Below, piece by piece: positions 18,596 through 26,643 of a stretch of DNA of 64,000 nucleotides; the first letter of the stretch is position 1; every line of letters starts with the position of its first letter. The position numbers were made by a program, and so were the translations under genes. Origin of the DNA: Arcobacter ellisii. GTDB lineage: Bacteria > Campylobacterota > Campylobacteria > Campylobacterales > Arcobacteraceae. The stretch covers positions 2,232,001 through 2,296,000 of the forward strand of contig NZ_CP032097.1 in assembly GCF_003544915.1 (NCBI RefSeq). Direction: 5' to 3'. The notes below the pieces were generated by a model. It was not told the DNA's origin. It saw only the letters and a program-made list of their open reading frames with translations, and searched no databases.

Positions 18596-18626
18596 AACAT
18601 TTAATAATTTTTTTAAAGGAAATAAT

Positions 18627-18923
18627 ATGCAAAATCCAACTAGTAATGATAGATTAATAAGATTAGATGAAGTGTTAAAAGAAATAGGGATAAAAAAAAC
18701 AAATTTTTACGAAACAATTAAAGAACTAAAAAAAGGAGCCGAAAGGGAACAAAATGAAGCTAAAAAACAAGAAATTCTAACTCTATATGTCCTCGTAAAA
18801 CAAAAAAAATTCGGAAGAACATCGATCTGGTCATATAATCAAATTCAACAATTCATTTCCCATATAAAAACTGGATATGCTCAAAAAATTTTAGATTATA
18901 TTAAATATAAAAATGTAGCTTGA
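18627..18923 (+). CDS. AlpA/MerR-like small DNA-binding protein
   Basis: 98 residues from the ATG at 18627, chosen for the AAAGGA site 6 nt upstream; a longer TTG frame from 18567 would run through the upstream repeats. Seen: DRLIRLDEVLKEIGIKKTNFYETIKEL (residues about 8-34) is the AlpA/excisionase-type winged helix start, with RTSIWSYNQIQQFISHI near 71-87 resembling the second wing and helix. Family knowledge: AlpA-type proteins control integrase and excision of P4-like elements. It lies next to, and convergent with, the integrase gene at 18978-20204, which fits an excision/control role. Confidence 0.65.
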   Translation: MQNPTSNDRLIRLDEVLKEIGIKKTNFYETIKELKKGAEREQNEAKKQEILTLYVLVKQKKFGRTSIWSYNQIQQFISHIKTGYAQKILDYIKYKNVA

Positions 18924-18931
18924 TTATTTTC

Positions 18932-18965
18932 AAGAATAAATATACGATAATGTATATTTATTCTT
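18932..18965. terminator. Bidirectional hairpin between convergent genes
   Basis: A perfect 14-bp inverted repeat, AAGAATAAATATAC and GTATATTTATTCTT, around the loop GATAAT. It stands in the 54-bp gap between the convergent AlpA-like and integrase genes, where a shared terminator is expected. It is A/T-rich without a clear U-tract, so termination strength is uncertain. Confidence 0.65.
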
Positions 18966-18977
18966 ATTGACTTAAGC

Positions 18978-20204
18978 TTACACTAAATTATTCAACCAAT
19001 CTGCCCACCATTGCATAAGTTTTCTTTTTTCTTCTATATATTTATATTTTGATTCTCTATTATAAGCTGCTTTTACCCTGTTTGGCTCTGAATGAGCGAG
19101 ACAAGATTCTATGATATCACTATGTAAATGATGTTTAGCTACATTTTCATATGCATTTGTTGAAAACATAGCTCTAAATCCATGATTTGTATGTTTGTTC
19201 TTATATCCCATTTTATGAAGAGCATCATTTATTGTATTTCCACTAATACTTTTGGTATTTGTTGTAGGAGATGGAAAAACAAATTTTGAGGATTTAAATT
19301 TTTCGATTTCTTTTAATAATTCAAAAGCTTGATTAGATAAAGGTAAAACAAAATCTATAGACATTTTCATTTTATCTTTTGAAATTTCGATTGTTTTTGA
19401 TTCAAAATTAATTTCACTCCATTCTAAAGAAGTAAGATTAAATGGTCTTAAAGCAAGATAAGGAGCGAGTTTTAAAGCATATATAGTGCATATGTCACTT
19501 TTAAATTCATCACTATAACTATTTATATCTTCAAGCAACTTTTTTATATCTTCTTTTTTTGTAAGAGCAGGAAGATTTTTTGTTTTGCGCTTTTTTAGTG
19601 AGTTTTGCTTATCAATGTCAGATATTATATTTCGTTCTACATATTCATTTGTAATTGCATACTTATAGATTCTTTGAATATTATTTAAAAGTCTTGATGC
19701 ATATTCTATTGCATCACGATTCTCCATACTTTCAACTAAAGCTAAAATATCTTTTCTATTAATATCTTTAATATCCCTCTGACCTATAAAAGGATAGGCG
19801 TTTTTTTCTAAATTTCCTCTTATTTTTTCATAATTTGATTTACTCCAACTATCTTTCATTAAAGCTAACCATTTTTCACTTATTTGTTTAAAATTTACAG
19901 TAACTTCAAAATTTGATGATTTTGAGTCAATTGGATTTATTCCTCTTTCAATATTTTTTCTTGCCTTTTCTCTCTTTTGTCTTGCTTCTTTTAAACTGAC
20001 TTCATCATAAATTCCAAAACTCATACTCTTTCTTTTACCTAAAAAAGTAAAATCAAATCTCCACATTTTTGTTCTACAGGATTTTATGACTATATACAAT
20101 CCTCGACCATCACTTAATTTATAATCCTTTTCTTTATATTTAGCTGTTCTAATTTTTACATCACTGAGAGGCATAGAAATTTTTGGCATTTTATAATTAC
20201 TCAC
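18978..20204 (-). CDS. P4-type tyrosine integrase (copy 1)
   Basis: 408 residues. Seen: an N-terminal DUF4102 arm-binding domain (PLSDVKIRTAKYKEKDYKLSDGRGLYI near 12-38), a central core-binding part, and a C-terminal catalytic domain with Arg253 (ALRPFNL), His341 and Arg344 (HGFRAMFST), His371 (CLAHSEP) and the nucleophile Tyr381 (AAYNRES). All catalytic residues are present. It would insert and excise the element at a tRNA or tmRNA gene. It is clearly paralogous to the second integrase at 26644-27855, sharing for example DKMKMS and QWWADWL. No tRNA adjoins this copy. Upstream, TAACTG words near 20300 and 20380 might be arm sites; this is weak. Confidence 0.92.
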   Translation of the reverse strand: MSNYKMPKISMPLSDVKIRTAKYKEKDYKLSDGRGLYIVIKSCRTKMWRFDFTFLGKRKSMSFGIYDEVSLKEARQKREKARKNIERGINPIDSKSSNFEVTVNFKQISEKWLALMKDSWSKSNYEKIRGNLEKNAYPFIGQRDIKDINRKDILALVESMENRDAIEYASRLLNNIQRIYKYAITNEYVERNIISDIDKQNSLKKRKTKNLPALTKKEDIKKLLEDINSYSDEFKSDICTIYALKLAPYLALRPFNLTSLEWSEINFESKTIEISKDKMKMSIDFVLPLSNQAFELLKEIEKFKSSKFVFPSPTTNTKSISGNTINDALHKMGYKNKHTNHGFRAMFSTNAYENVAKHHLHSDIIESCLAHSEPNRVKAAYNRESKYKYIEEKRKLMQWWADWLNNLV

Positions 20205-20400
20205 AATTAATTTTTTATTATTTTATTGTTTTTTCACTTAGTTTAAATAGATTTTAAAATAAAACTGAAGTGATTTTTCTTCTATTATTTACAATTTTAC
20301 CTATTAACTGTTAATTCAATTTTTTTCTCTTTTTTTAATGCTTTTATTTTGTATAATAAAAAAATGTCAAAAATTTAGCTGTAACTGTCAACAAAAAAAT

Positions 20401-21399
20401 CTATTTATTTATTCCTAATCTTTTCATTCTATCTTTATAGCTTTCTATATAAAACTCTTTTGCTTCTTGGCTTAAAAATGATTTATTGATTAGTTCTTCA
20501 ACTTTTGGATAAGAATCTTCTATAAATCTCATAATTTTATTAAATCTAATTTCTGGTAAATCTATATATTTTGCAAAGGTTTTAAAATCATCATATGTGT
20601 AATATCCATATTTTTCATAAGTAGGTGTATAATCATCCAATAAATCTAGTGCCATGTCACCATATTTTTCATTTACATGAAATCTTGTATTTAGTAAATC
20701 ATAATTTGGAGTTAGAAAATATTCATTTGAATTTGGTTTACTATATAGTGAGAAGTTTTTTAGATGAGCATCACCATTACAAATTAGATAATTTAAAATT
20801 ATTCTTTTAAAAAAGTCTTCAATTGAAACCATACTTGTTGCAATATATTTTTTTATCATTCTTGCACAATCAAGATAACTACAAGCATCATATTTATAAT
20901 TCTCACCATGGGTAAAAGCAGATACTTCTAAAACTCCTGCAAAATCTTCTTGATCATATTTTATTCCTGTTTCATCATAATCAAATCTTTTAGTAATATA
21001 TGCAAGTTCTTTATCACTAAACTGAATTAATCCACAAGTTGCTGTTGGAATATTAAAAATATTTTTTGAAATAAGCATAGAGATATGTTCATTTGCAACA
21101 ATATCTTTTTCATTTTGGATATGTCCATCTCCACTTGTTATTGGTTTTAAAATATATTTTCCATTAGTTACAGTTGGAACTAAATCTTTTTTTTCAAAAA
21201 TTAAGGAGATTTTATCTTGAACTCCAGAAATTGACATTCTAGAAGATAATTCAGCTCTTTTTTTAGTAAATTCAACCCTATCAAAATTTAGTGGATTTGG
21301 AGTAATTCCATCAAAAAGTTCTTTTATACATTTAGAACAATAGTTATTAGTTAATTTTTTATTAGTTGCTAAACAACCTAAACAAGTATCATTTTGCAT
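20401..21399 (-). CDS. hipT: HipT-like serine/threonine kinase toxin (split HipA, C-terminal part)
   Basis: 332 residues, the size of HipT and shorter than HipA (about 440). Seen: an N-terminal four-Cys pattern (C6-x2-C9 and C21-x2-C24), the SIS phosphorylation motif at 56-58 in RMSISGVQDKISL, a YILKP lysine at 85, the catalytic NGDAHLKNF (N208, D210, N215) and the metal-binding PNYD at 231-234. Family knowledge: in E. coli HipBST, HipT phosphorylates tryptophanyl-tRNA synthetase and its SxS serines control activity. The gene follows a HipS-like and a HipB-like gene with spacing of 2 bp and a 1-bp overlap, the exact HipBST order. The target here is inferred. Confidence 0.85.
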   Translation of the reverse strand: MQNDTCLGCLATNKKLTNNYCSKCIKELFDGITPNPLNFDRVEFTKKRAELSSRMSISGVQDKISLIFEKKDLVPTVTNGKYILKPITSGDGHIQNEKDIVANEHISMLISKNIFNIPTATCGLIQFSDKELAYITKRFDYDETGIKYDQEDFAGVLEVSAFTHGENYKYDACSYLDCARMIKKYIATSMVSIEDFFKRIILNYLICNGDAHLKNFSLYSKPNSNEYFLTPNYDLLNTRFHVNEKYGDMALDLLDDYTPTYEKYGYYTYDDFKTFAKYIDLPEIRFNKIMRFIEDSYPKVEELINKSFLSQEAKEFYIESYKDRMKRLGINK

Positions 21400-21401
21400 A
21401 T

Positions 21402-21728
21402 TTATATCTCATCTTTTTCTATTGTAATTGAACCAATAGTATTCTCTTTTGTAGTAAGAATTAATCTTGAAAAATCATCATTTTTATCAATCCTAAGTTC
21501 ATGACATTGGATATCTTTCAATTTACCTTCAGCTAATAAATTATAAAAAAAAGGAAATAGATGATTTGATTTAAATTCATCCTCTTGTAATGGTAGTGTT
21601 AAACTAATAGATTTTATATTTGGTAGCTTTAAATACTCTTTATCATAAACAAAACTATATTCACTTTCACTAAACTTGCTAAGTAATCCAGCAAATATAT
21701 TGTTTCTAAAAACTTTAGCTCTTTGCAT
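21402..21728 (-). CDS. hipS: HipS-like protein (split HipA N-terminal subdomain)
   Basis: 108 residues. Seen: RAKVFRNNIFAGLLSKFSESEYSFVYDKEYL and SISLTLPLQEDEFKSNHLFPFFYNLLAEG, the pattern of the N-subdomain 1 of HipA (couple_hipA), ending in an ITTKENTIGSITIE strand. The chain stops where HipA would continue into the kinase. Family knowledge: in the tripartite HipBST system this small protein neutralises HipT, unlike HipB in the two-gene systems. It overlaps the Xre gene by 1 bp and stops 2 bp before hipT, so the three are one unit. Confidence 0.82.
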   Translation of the reverse strand: MQRAKVFRNNIFAGLLSKFSESEYSFVYDKEYLKLPNIKSISLTLPLQEDEFKSNHLFPFFYNLLAEGKLKDIQCHELRIDKNDDFSRLILTTKENTIGSITIEKDEI

Positions 21729-21940
21729 TATTTACTCACAACTTCAATATTTATTTCCATTCCAAGTACATCTAAAAGCTTTTCAAGAGTTTTAATTGTT
21801 GGATTTGCTTTTCCATTTTCAATATCTGAAATAGAAGCATAATTTATACCTGAATAATCTTGTAAATCTTTTAACTCAAGATTTAACTCTTTTCTTCTTT
21901 TTTTTATGATTTTTCCTATCTTATTAACCGTTGGTTCCAT
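21728..21940 (-). CDS. hipB: HipB-like Xre-family regulator of the hipBST operon
   Basis: 70 residues. Seen: a helix-turn-helix of the Xre/Cro type, IKKRRKELNLELKDLQDYSG with SISDIENGKANPTIKTLEKLL after it, and a short C-terminal EINIEVVSK strand. It is the first gene of the three-gene unit. Family knowledge: HipB of HipBST binds DNA and augments HipS, and represses the operon. Three 22-bp palindromes upstream (21964-22104) are the likely operators. Confidence 0.85.
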   Translation of the reverse strand: MEPTVNKIGKIIKKRRKELNLELKDLQDYSGINYASISDIENGKANPTIKTLEKLLDVLGMEINIEVVSK

Positions 21941-21963
21941 TTTTACTCTTTTATTAATACATT

Positions 21964-22104
21964 TATTTAGTATATAAGTTAAATATGACTAATTATATAA
22001 GTATTAAAATTAATATTTACTTTACATTTAGTTTATATACTAAATATAGTCTAATTATTATGAAATTTATAAAGTGTCTTAGTATTTAGTATATAAATTA
22101 AATA
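21964..22104. promoter_or_regulatory. Three 22-bp operator palindromes upstream of hipBST
   Basis: Units at 21964-21985, 22025-22046 (opposite orientation) and 22083-22104 share the core TTTAGTATATAA followed by (A/G)(C/T)TAAAT, an imperfect palindrome TTTAGT-6 bp-ACTAAA. Centres are about 61 and 58 bp apart. The DNA is otherwise unstructured and directly precedes hipB. A repeated palindrome in front of an Xre-type gene is the classic autoregulatory layout. Binding by this HipB is inferred. Confidence 0.7.
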
Positions 22105-22233
22105 AGTTTTTGTTTATTTGTTCAAGTGCAAGATTTAAAAAGTTTGAAAAGTTGATAAATCATTAAATGAATTTAAGCCCATTCAGCTAAGAATATTTAA
22201 ACTCTTAACCTAACGAACGCATTGAAAATATTA

Positions 22234-22611
22234 TTATTCAAACACATTTGGAATATAGACATCCGTATCATTTTTTTGTTTATCGTTACTAGATTTTGTA
22301 TCTTTCTTTTCCAGTGTCGTTTTCTTTACATCTCTTTTTTTATGAAAAAAATCTTCATCTTTTTTATTTAATAGTTTTTGTATATCTTCTAATACTTCTA
22401 GTCCTCTTAAAACATCAATGAATTTTTCTAAAGTTATCTTTCCACTTATTTCAAATTCTTGATATCTCCTACTAGTCATTCCTATATGTTTTGCAAAATC
22501 TTTTTGACTACCAAAATATTCTATTTCTCTTTTTCTTTTTTCTTTTGCTCTTTTGCCCAACTCTTTTAATATCTCTTCTGTTGTTGCTAGGCTGAAATCT
22601 AGTTCTGCCAT
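22234..22611 (-). CDS. Xre-family antitoxin partner of the second HipA
   Basis: 125 residues. Seen: a helix-turn-helix near residues 25-60 (EYFGSQKDFAKHIGMTSRRYQEFEISG, then ITLEKFIDVLRGLEVLE), followed by a Lys/Asp-rich disordered tail from about 85. It starts 1 bp after the end of the HipA gene, so toxin precedes antitoxin, the reverse of hipBST next to it. Probably the antitoxin/repressor of the pair; the disordered tail is a usual antitoxin feature, but which part neutralises the kinase is unknown. Confidence 0.75.
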   Translation of the reverse strand: MAELDFSLATTEEILKELGKRAKEKRKREIEYFGSQKDFAKHIGMTSRRYQEFEISGKITLEKFIDVLRGLEVLEDIQKLLNKKDEDFFHKKRDVKKTTLEKKDTKSSNDKQKNDTDVYIPNVFE

Positions 22612-22612
22612 T

Positions 22613-23893
22613 TTAAACTCCTTTAGTTAAAAGCTCATCTACAGCTTTTGTATCTTCGAGTATATGTTTTGCAAAACTTTCTGGCATATTATATTCTGAA
22701 AATATTTTAACTAATTGACTATGCTTTAAATCTATCATTTTTTTAATGTTCTCTTTTAAAAAAGACTCAGTAATATTAAAAGGTTTAAGGACTTCGTATA
22801 GTTTATTGTATGATATTCTATTTAGAACATTAACACCTACATACATCTGATGATAGCCATTACTTGCATATGTTAAATCATAGGCAGGAGCAAAAGCCCA
22901 TTTTCCAATATGATTCATAAGAAATGAGAAATTAGCTGCATGGTCATCCTTATTTCCAAATATTGCATTAAATAGCATTAGTTTTACAATTTGTTCTATT
23001 TGTGAACTTGATATGTTTAATTTATTGGCACATCTTAAAAGATCAATATAATCATTTGTTGTATCTGCTGGATCAATATGCATTAGACCAGCAAATGAGT
23101 GCATATGAAATCTTTGATTTTTTATTCTATCAAATCTATAAGTTAAGAAGTGAATATGTCCTTCACATTCTAGTAGTTGGCACTCACTCATTGTTATATC
23201 TAATTGTTTAGTAAATAAGTAGTATATATATTCTAGTTTCGTTGGTATAGACGCATCTTTATATTTATTATCTAACATAGGATACATAGAAATATCTTTA
23301 TCATCATATTTTATTATTACAGGTAAATATCCCTCTGGAAATTCATCTTGTTTTCGTAATAGACTAATAGTGTTATCTTTTTTATTAAAACCAACAGTTG
23401 CTTTTGCTCTAGCTCCACCACCTGCAGAATTTGAAATGGCAATTAATGTTTTTAAAGCTGCTTGAGCATTGTTAAGTTCTTTATTCTCTTTATCTAATAA
23501 ATTTTTAGATTCTTTATATAAATTAGAAATGCTTAGAATGTTTTTATACTCATCTGTATCATATTCTGAAGGATGAAACTCTAAAGCACCAATAGTGTGA
23601 GTTCCTAAAAATTTTAGTCTTTCAAGTATAGTAGGCTTTCTTTTTAAATGTTCAAATAAAAATCTATCCATGTATTCCATACCATATCTACCTGGTAAAT
23701 TATCACTTATAAGACCAGGTAGACCATATTGATATTTAATATGACTGAAATTTTGTACGCTTCTATTTCCTATTCGCATTTTAATAGGAGAAAATTCTAA
23801 AATATTCTCATCTGAATATTTAAATAAAATAGAACCTTTTTTATTATCAACAAGCTGTGCTACTTCTTTATCCCATGCTTTTACAATTACCAT
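22613..23893 (-). CDS. hipA: HipA-family kinase toxin, full length
   Basis: 426 residues, standard HipA length. Seen: an N-terminal couple_hipA-like part with YGLPGLISDNLPGRYGMEYMD and THTIGALEF, a GGGARAKATVGF segment at 158-169 in the Gly-rich loop position, VIIKYD at 192-197, the catalytic FGNKDDHAANF (about N314-N321) and the PAYD metal-binding residue at 336-339. Family knowledge: HipA kinases phosphorylate aminoacyl-tRNA synthetases and trigger growth arrest. The N-terminal part is unlike classical HipA and closer to YjjJ/HipA-like kinases, so the target is unknown. Its partner gene follows 1 bp later. Confidence 0.85.
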   Translation of the reverse strand: MVIVKAWDKEVAQLVDNKKGSILFKYSDENILEFSPIKMRIGNRSVQNFSHIKYQYGLPGLISDNLPGRYGMEYMDRFLFEHLKRKPTILERLKFLGTHTIGALEFHPSEYDTDEYKNILSISNLYKESKNLLDKENKELNNAQAALKTLIAISNSAGGGARAKATVGFNKKDNTISLLRKQDEFPEGYLPVIIKYDDKDISMYPMLDNKYKDASIPTKLEYIYYLFTKQLDITMSECQLLECEGHIHFLTYRFDRIKNQRFHMHSFAGLMHIDPADTTNDYIDLLRCANKLNISSSQIEQIVKLMLFNAIFGNKDDHAANFSFLMNHIGKWAFAPAYDLTYASNGYHQMYVGVNVLNRISYNKLYEVLKPFNITESFLKENIKKMIDLKHSQLVKIFSEYNMPESFAKHILEDTKAVDELLTKGV

Positions 23894-24342
23894 TGCTGCT
23901 CCACATATGCTATTATCTGCGTATTATTACATAAAATATTTAAAATATACATATTACTGCGTATTTTATCAATATTATAAAGCTTAATGTGAACTTACCT
24001 ATACGTGACACTCTGCCCTAAAGTTATCTAAATTATAAAATATCAAAAGGCTTTAACGGTAGTTCCTACCGCATTGTGAATATTTAAACTATCATTCTAA
24101 TCAATAGCAAGTTCTGTTTTGTAAACTTCACATTTGAATTTTGCTTGTATTTTTCTATTCTCTTTTGAAATGTGAATTTTCAATCAAAAAATTCACTTTC
24201 TTATCTTGATGGTATTTGGGGATATTCTTCAATCTCTCAATGTTTAAACTAATTTTACTAATTAAGTCAATAATTTTAGTTGTAATTTTGAATGGTGGTT
24301 TATAGCTCATTATTTACTCTTTATAAAATAATCTTATTAAAT
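23894..24342. other. Intergenic region upstream of the second hipA
   Basis: 449 bp without a convincing gene. TGCGTATT occurs at 23918-23925 and 23958-23965 in the same orientation close to the hipA start and may be an operator. A GC-rich hairpin CGGTAG-TTC-CTACCG lies at 24057-24071. GTGAATTTT pairs with AAAATTCAC at 24172-24196, and TTCACATTT at 24127 can alternatively pair with AAATGTGAA at 24169. The word GAATATTTAAACT near 24078 also occurs near 22187, on the other side of the HipA pair. Confidence 0.45.
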
Positions 24343-25557
24343 TTATTTCAAAAACCCAACAGGTACAGCATACATATTTTCATCAATTTGCAAAAATGTA
24401 TCTCCCATATAAAGCACAATCCCTTTATTAAATTCTTTGTTTATCTCTTCTTTTAATTTATATATATGTTTAAAATCATCTTTTTTAACTGTTTTAGAAG
24501 CTTTTATTTCAAGAGCTATAATTTTATTTGAATACTCTAAAATAAAATCTATTTCTTTTTTATCAGTTGTTCTGTAATAATACAGATTAGCTCTACTTTG
24601 AGCATAAGAGTTTGCTTTTAGTAATTCACTAAAAATAAATGTTTCAAGGATTTCACCTTTTAGTGGTGATTTATTAAACTCATCTTCTGTATTAATTTGT
24701 AAAAGATGACAAAGTACTCCTGTGTCAATGGAAAAGATTTTAGGAGTTTTTGCTAATCTTTTTAATTGATTATTAAAATATGGTTGAAGTTTTTGTATTT
24801 GGTAAGTATGTTCTAGAACACTAAAGTAACTATCAAATGTTTTTCCATCAAGTCCAACTTGTATTTGAATATCATTTTTATTAAAAATACTTCCACTTCT
24901 AAACATACAGTGTTTGTACATATTTATAAACTTATCCATATTTCTAATATTTGCCAATTCTTTAGCATCTGATTCTATATATGTTCTGATATAAGAGCTA
25001 AACCAAAGATATTTACCTTTTTGGCTATCAATTTTATTAATCTCAGGATATCCACCATCTATAATATCTTTTTCTACACTTATATTTTCATATTTAGTTA
25101 AAAGGTATTTATCTAAATCTTTTGAAAAAATATCTATTATATTATCACTGCTTTGATTTTTCTCTTTTAGTGAAAATGGATAAAGTTCAACTATTCCAAT
25201 TCTTCCAGCAAGTGAATCTGATATTTCTTTAAATCCTTGAAGTGAGGCTGAACCAGTTAAAATGAATTCTCCATTAATTCTGTCTTTATCCACATACTCT
25301 TTTATAGATATAAGAAGTTGTGGTAATCTTTGAATTTCATCAATAACAACTGGCTTATCTAGCGATTCAATAAACCCTTTAGGATTATTTTTAGCCATTT
25401 CATACATATTTATATCATCTAAAGTTATATAATTATCAATATTTAAGTGTAATGCTAAAGTTGATTTTCCAACTTGCCTAGCACCACTAATAAGTAAAAC
25501 TGGAAAAAAATTTTGATACTCTTTTATATCTTCTAAAATTAATCTTTGAATATACAT
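24343..25557 (-). CDS. AAA ATPase with DUF4143 C-terminal domain
   Basis: 404 residues. Seen: Walker A LLISGARQVGKSTLALHL near residues 21-38, Walker B KPVVIDEIQRLPQLL near 68-82, the sensor segment EFILTGSASLQGFKEIS near 97-113 and a LAGRIGIVELYPFSLKE stretch near 115-131. The C-terminal half matches DUF4143, with LKGEILETFIFSELLKAN and a nuclease-like YYRTTDKKEIDFILEYSNKIIALEIKAS segment near 319-350 (D/E-x-K arrangement). The family is widespread and its function unknown; it is common on islands. Start with RBS AAAGGA. It is a lone gene between two toxin-antitoxin modules. Confidence 0.88.
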   Translation of the reverse strand: MYIQRLILEDIKEYQNFFPVLLISGARQVGKSTLALHLNIDNYITLDDINMYEMAKNNPKGFIESLDKPVVIDEIQRLPQLLISIKEYVDKDRINGEFILTGSASLQGFKEISDSLAGRIGIVELYPFSLKEKNQSSDNIIDIFSKDLDKYLLTKYENISVEKDIIDGGYPEINKIDSQKGKYLWFSSYIRTYIESDAKELANIRNMDKFINMYKHCMFRSGSIFNKNDIQIQVGLDGKTFDSYFSVLEHTYQIQKLQPYFNNQLKRLAKTPKIFSIDTGVLCHLLQINTEDEFNKSPLKGEILETFIFSELLKANSYAQSRANLYYYRTTDKKEIDFILEYSNKIIALEIKASKTVKKDDFKHIYKLKEEINKEFNKGIVLYMGDTFLQIDENMYAVPVGFLK

Positions 25558-25830
25558 ATATAATCCTTTAAATTTATGGATTATAATACTATAATTTACA
25601 TATTTTTAATATGAAATATTTCTAATAATATAAAATTTTATTTGCATTCACTTACACATAATGATAAATCAGTTAAGTAAGAAAAAAAGCAGAGGAAATA
25701 TATCTAAAATTTTTGAGATAAAAAATTTAAAAATACCATTAGGATAAATTTAAATCTCTTCTCTCTCTTGTGCTTTTGGGATATAGTTCTTCATAAATTT
25801 TAGGATTATACATTAAGAAAAAGAATAAAT

Positions 25831-26115
25831 TTAGAATCTATCTTTTGTATTCTTGTAAATTTTATCTTTTTCTCTTTTTCCAACACTTAATACTAAAACA
25901 ACAATCTCTTCATCTTTAACTTGATAAGCAAGTCTATATCCCAAAGTTTTTAATTTTATTTTATAAACATTTTCATATCCACTTAGTTTATCTTTTTCTA
26001 CTTTTGGATTTTGTAATCTTTCTTCTAATTTCTTTTTAAATTGCTCTTTTATTGTTGAAGCTAATTTACTCCATTCTTTTAAAGCTTGAGGTTTAAATTC
26101 AAGATTATAAGTCAT
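25831..26115 (-). CDS. RelE/StbE-family toxin
   Basis: 94 residues. Seen: YNLEFKPQALKEWSKLASTIKEQFKKKL, then YENVYKIKLKTLGYRLAYQVKDEEIVVLVLSVGKREKDKIY, the RelE/ParE fold with the basic, Tyr/Arg-containing active-site strand (about residues 50-62). Family knowledge: RelE proteins cut mRNA in the ribosomal A site. It overlaps the antitoxin gene by 11 bp, the usual antitoxin-toxin coupling. The pair resembles StbDE/RelBE systems found on plasmids and islands. No active-site loss was seen. Confidence 0.88.
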   Translation of the reverse strand: MTYNLEFKPQALKEWSKLASTIKEQFKKKLEERLQNPKVEKDKLSGYENVYKIKLKTLGYRLAYQVKDEEIVVLVLSVGKREKDKIYKNTKDRF

Positions 26116-26356
26116 CTAAACTTACTTTAACTGGTTTTTCACCATCATTTAAAGCTTTTGCAACTTCTAATGACAAATGATAATCATCTATAATATCCAT
26201 CATTTTTTCATACAATTTACTTGGGACTAAATAGGCACAAGGGATATTATGATTTAATATTGCTATAACTTCATTATCAGCTTCATTTAATAATTGTGTA
26301 GGAGATTTTTTAAGTTCTGTTATACTTGCACTATAATTTGCTAAAATTGGTTGCAT
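26105..26356 (-). CDS. Phd/YefM-type antitoxin (StbD-like)
   Basis: 83 residues. Seen: SASITELKKSPTQLLNEADNEVIAILNHNIPCAYLVPSKLY, the Phd/YefM DNA-binding fold with the conserved Ser-x-x-x-Leu-Lys start and hydrophobic AYLVP strand, followed by a helical toxin-binding tail ending SLDDL. It is upstream of and overlaps the RelE-like gene. A palindrome inside its promoter spacer (26386-26401) is the expected autoregulatory site. Confidence 0.88.
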   Translation of the reverse strand: MQPILANYSASITELKKSPTQLLNEADNEVIAILNHNIPCAYLVPSKLYEKMMDIIDDYHLSLEVAKALNDGEKPVKVSLDDL

Positions 26357-26382
26357 TTTACATCCTTAATTAAATATGAAAT

Positions 26383-26412
26383 ATCATACTAAATATAGTA
26401 TCTTTTTGTCAA
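26383..26412 (-). promoter_or_regulatory. Promoter with embedded operator for the RelE/Phd pair
   Basis: On the minus strand TTGACA (26407-26412) and TATGAT (26383-26388) are separated by 18 bp. The palindrome ATACTA-AATA-TAGTAT (26386-26401) sits in the spacer and touches the -10 box. The antitoxin ATG follows 27 bp downstream. This is the usual autoregulated toxin-antitoxin promoter. Confidence 0.65.
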
Positions 26413-26643
26413 TATATAGAGTTTTATTATAGAAATAAAGAATCATTTAATTGTCAAATGAAGTGTAAAAATTAGCAACTTTTTGAGTATTCTTTTGTAA
26501 TTCCAGCATATATTTTTCAGTATTATTTTTTATCAGTTAATAAAAAGTAATAACTAATAATAAAGATAAAATTAAACAAATAAGATTTTCTAAATTTAAA
26601 ACTTAGCTCATAAGTTTAAGAATAAAAATATAACTTTTTTCTT

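Noticed and set aside
18567-18626. TTG start extending the AlpA-like gene
   Set aside because: It runs through the GACAAC repeats and has no ribosome binding site, whereas the ATG at 18627 does.
22180-22233. Att-like direct repeat GAATATTTAAACT on both sides of the second HipA pair
   Set aside because: Only about 13 bp of AT-rich sequence match; too short to call an insertion boundary, so kept only as a remark.
24343-25557. Reading the DUF4143 ATPase as a toxin-antitoxin or phage defence gene
   Set aside because: It is a lone gene with a widespread family of unknown function; nothing in the sequence shows such a role.
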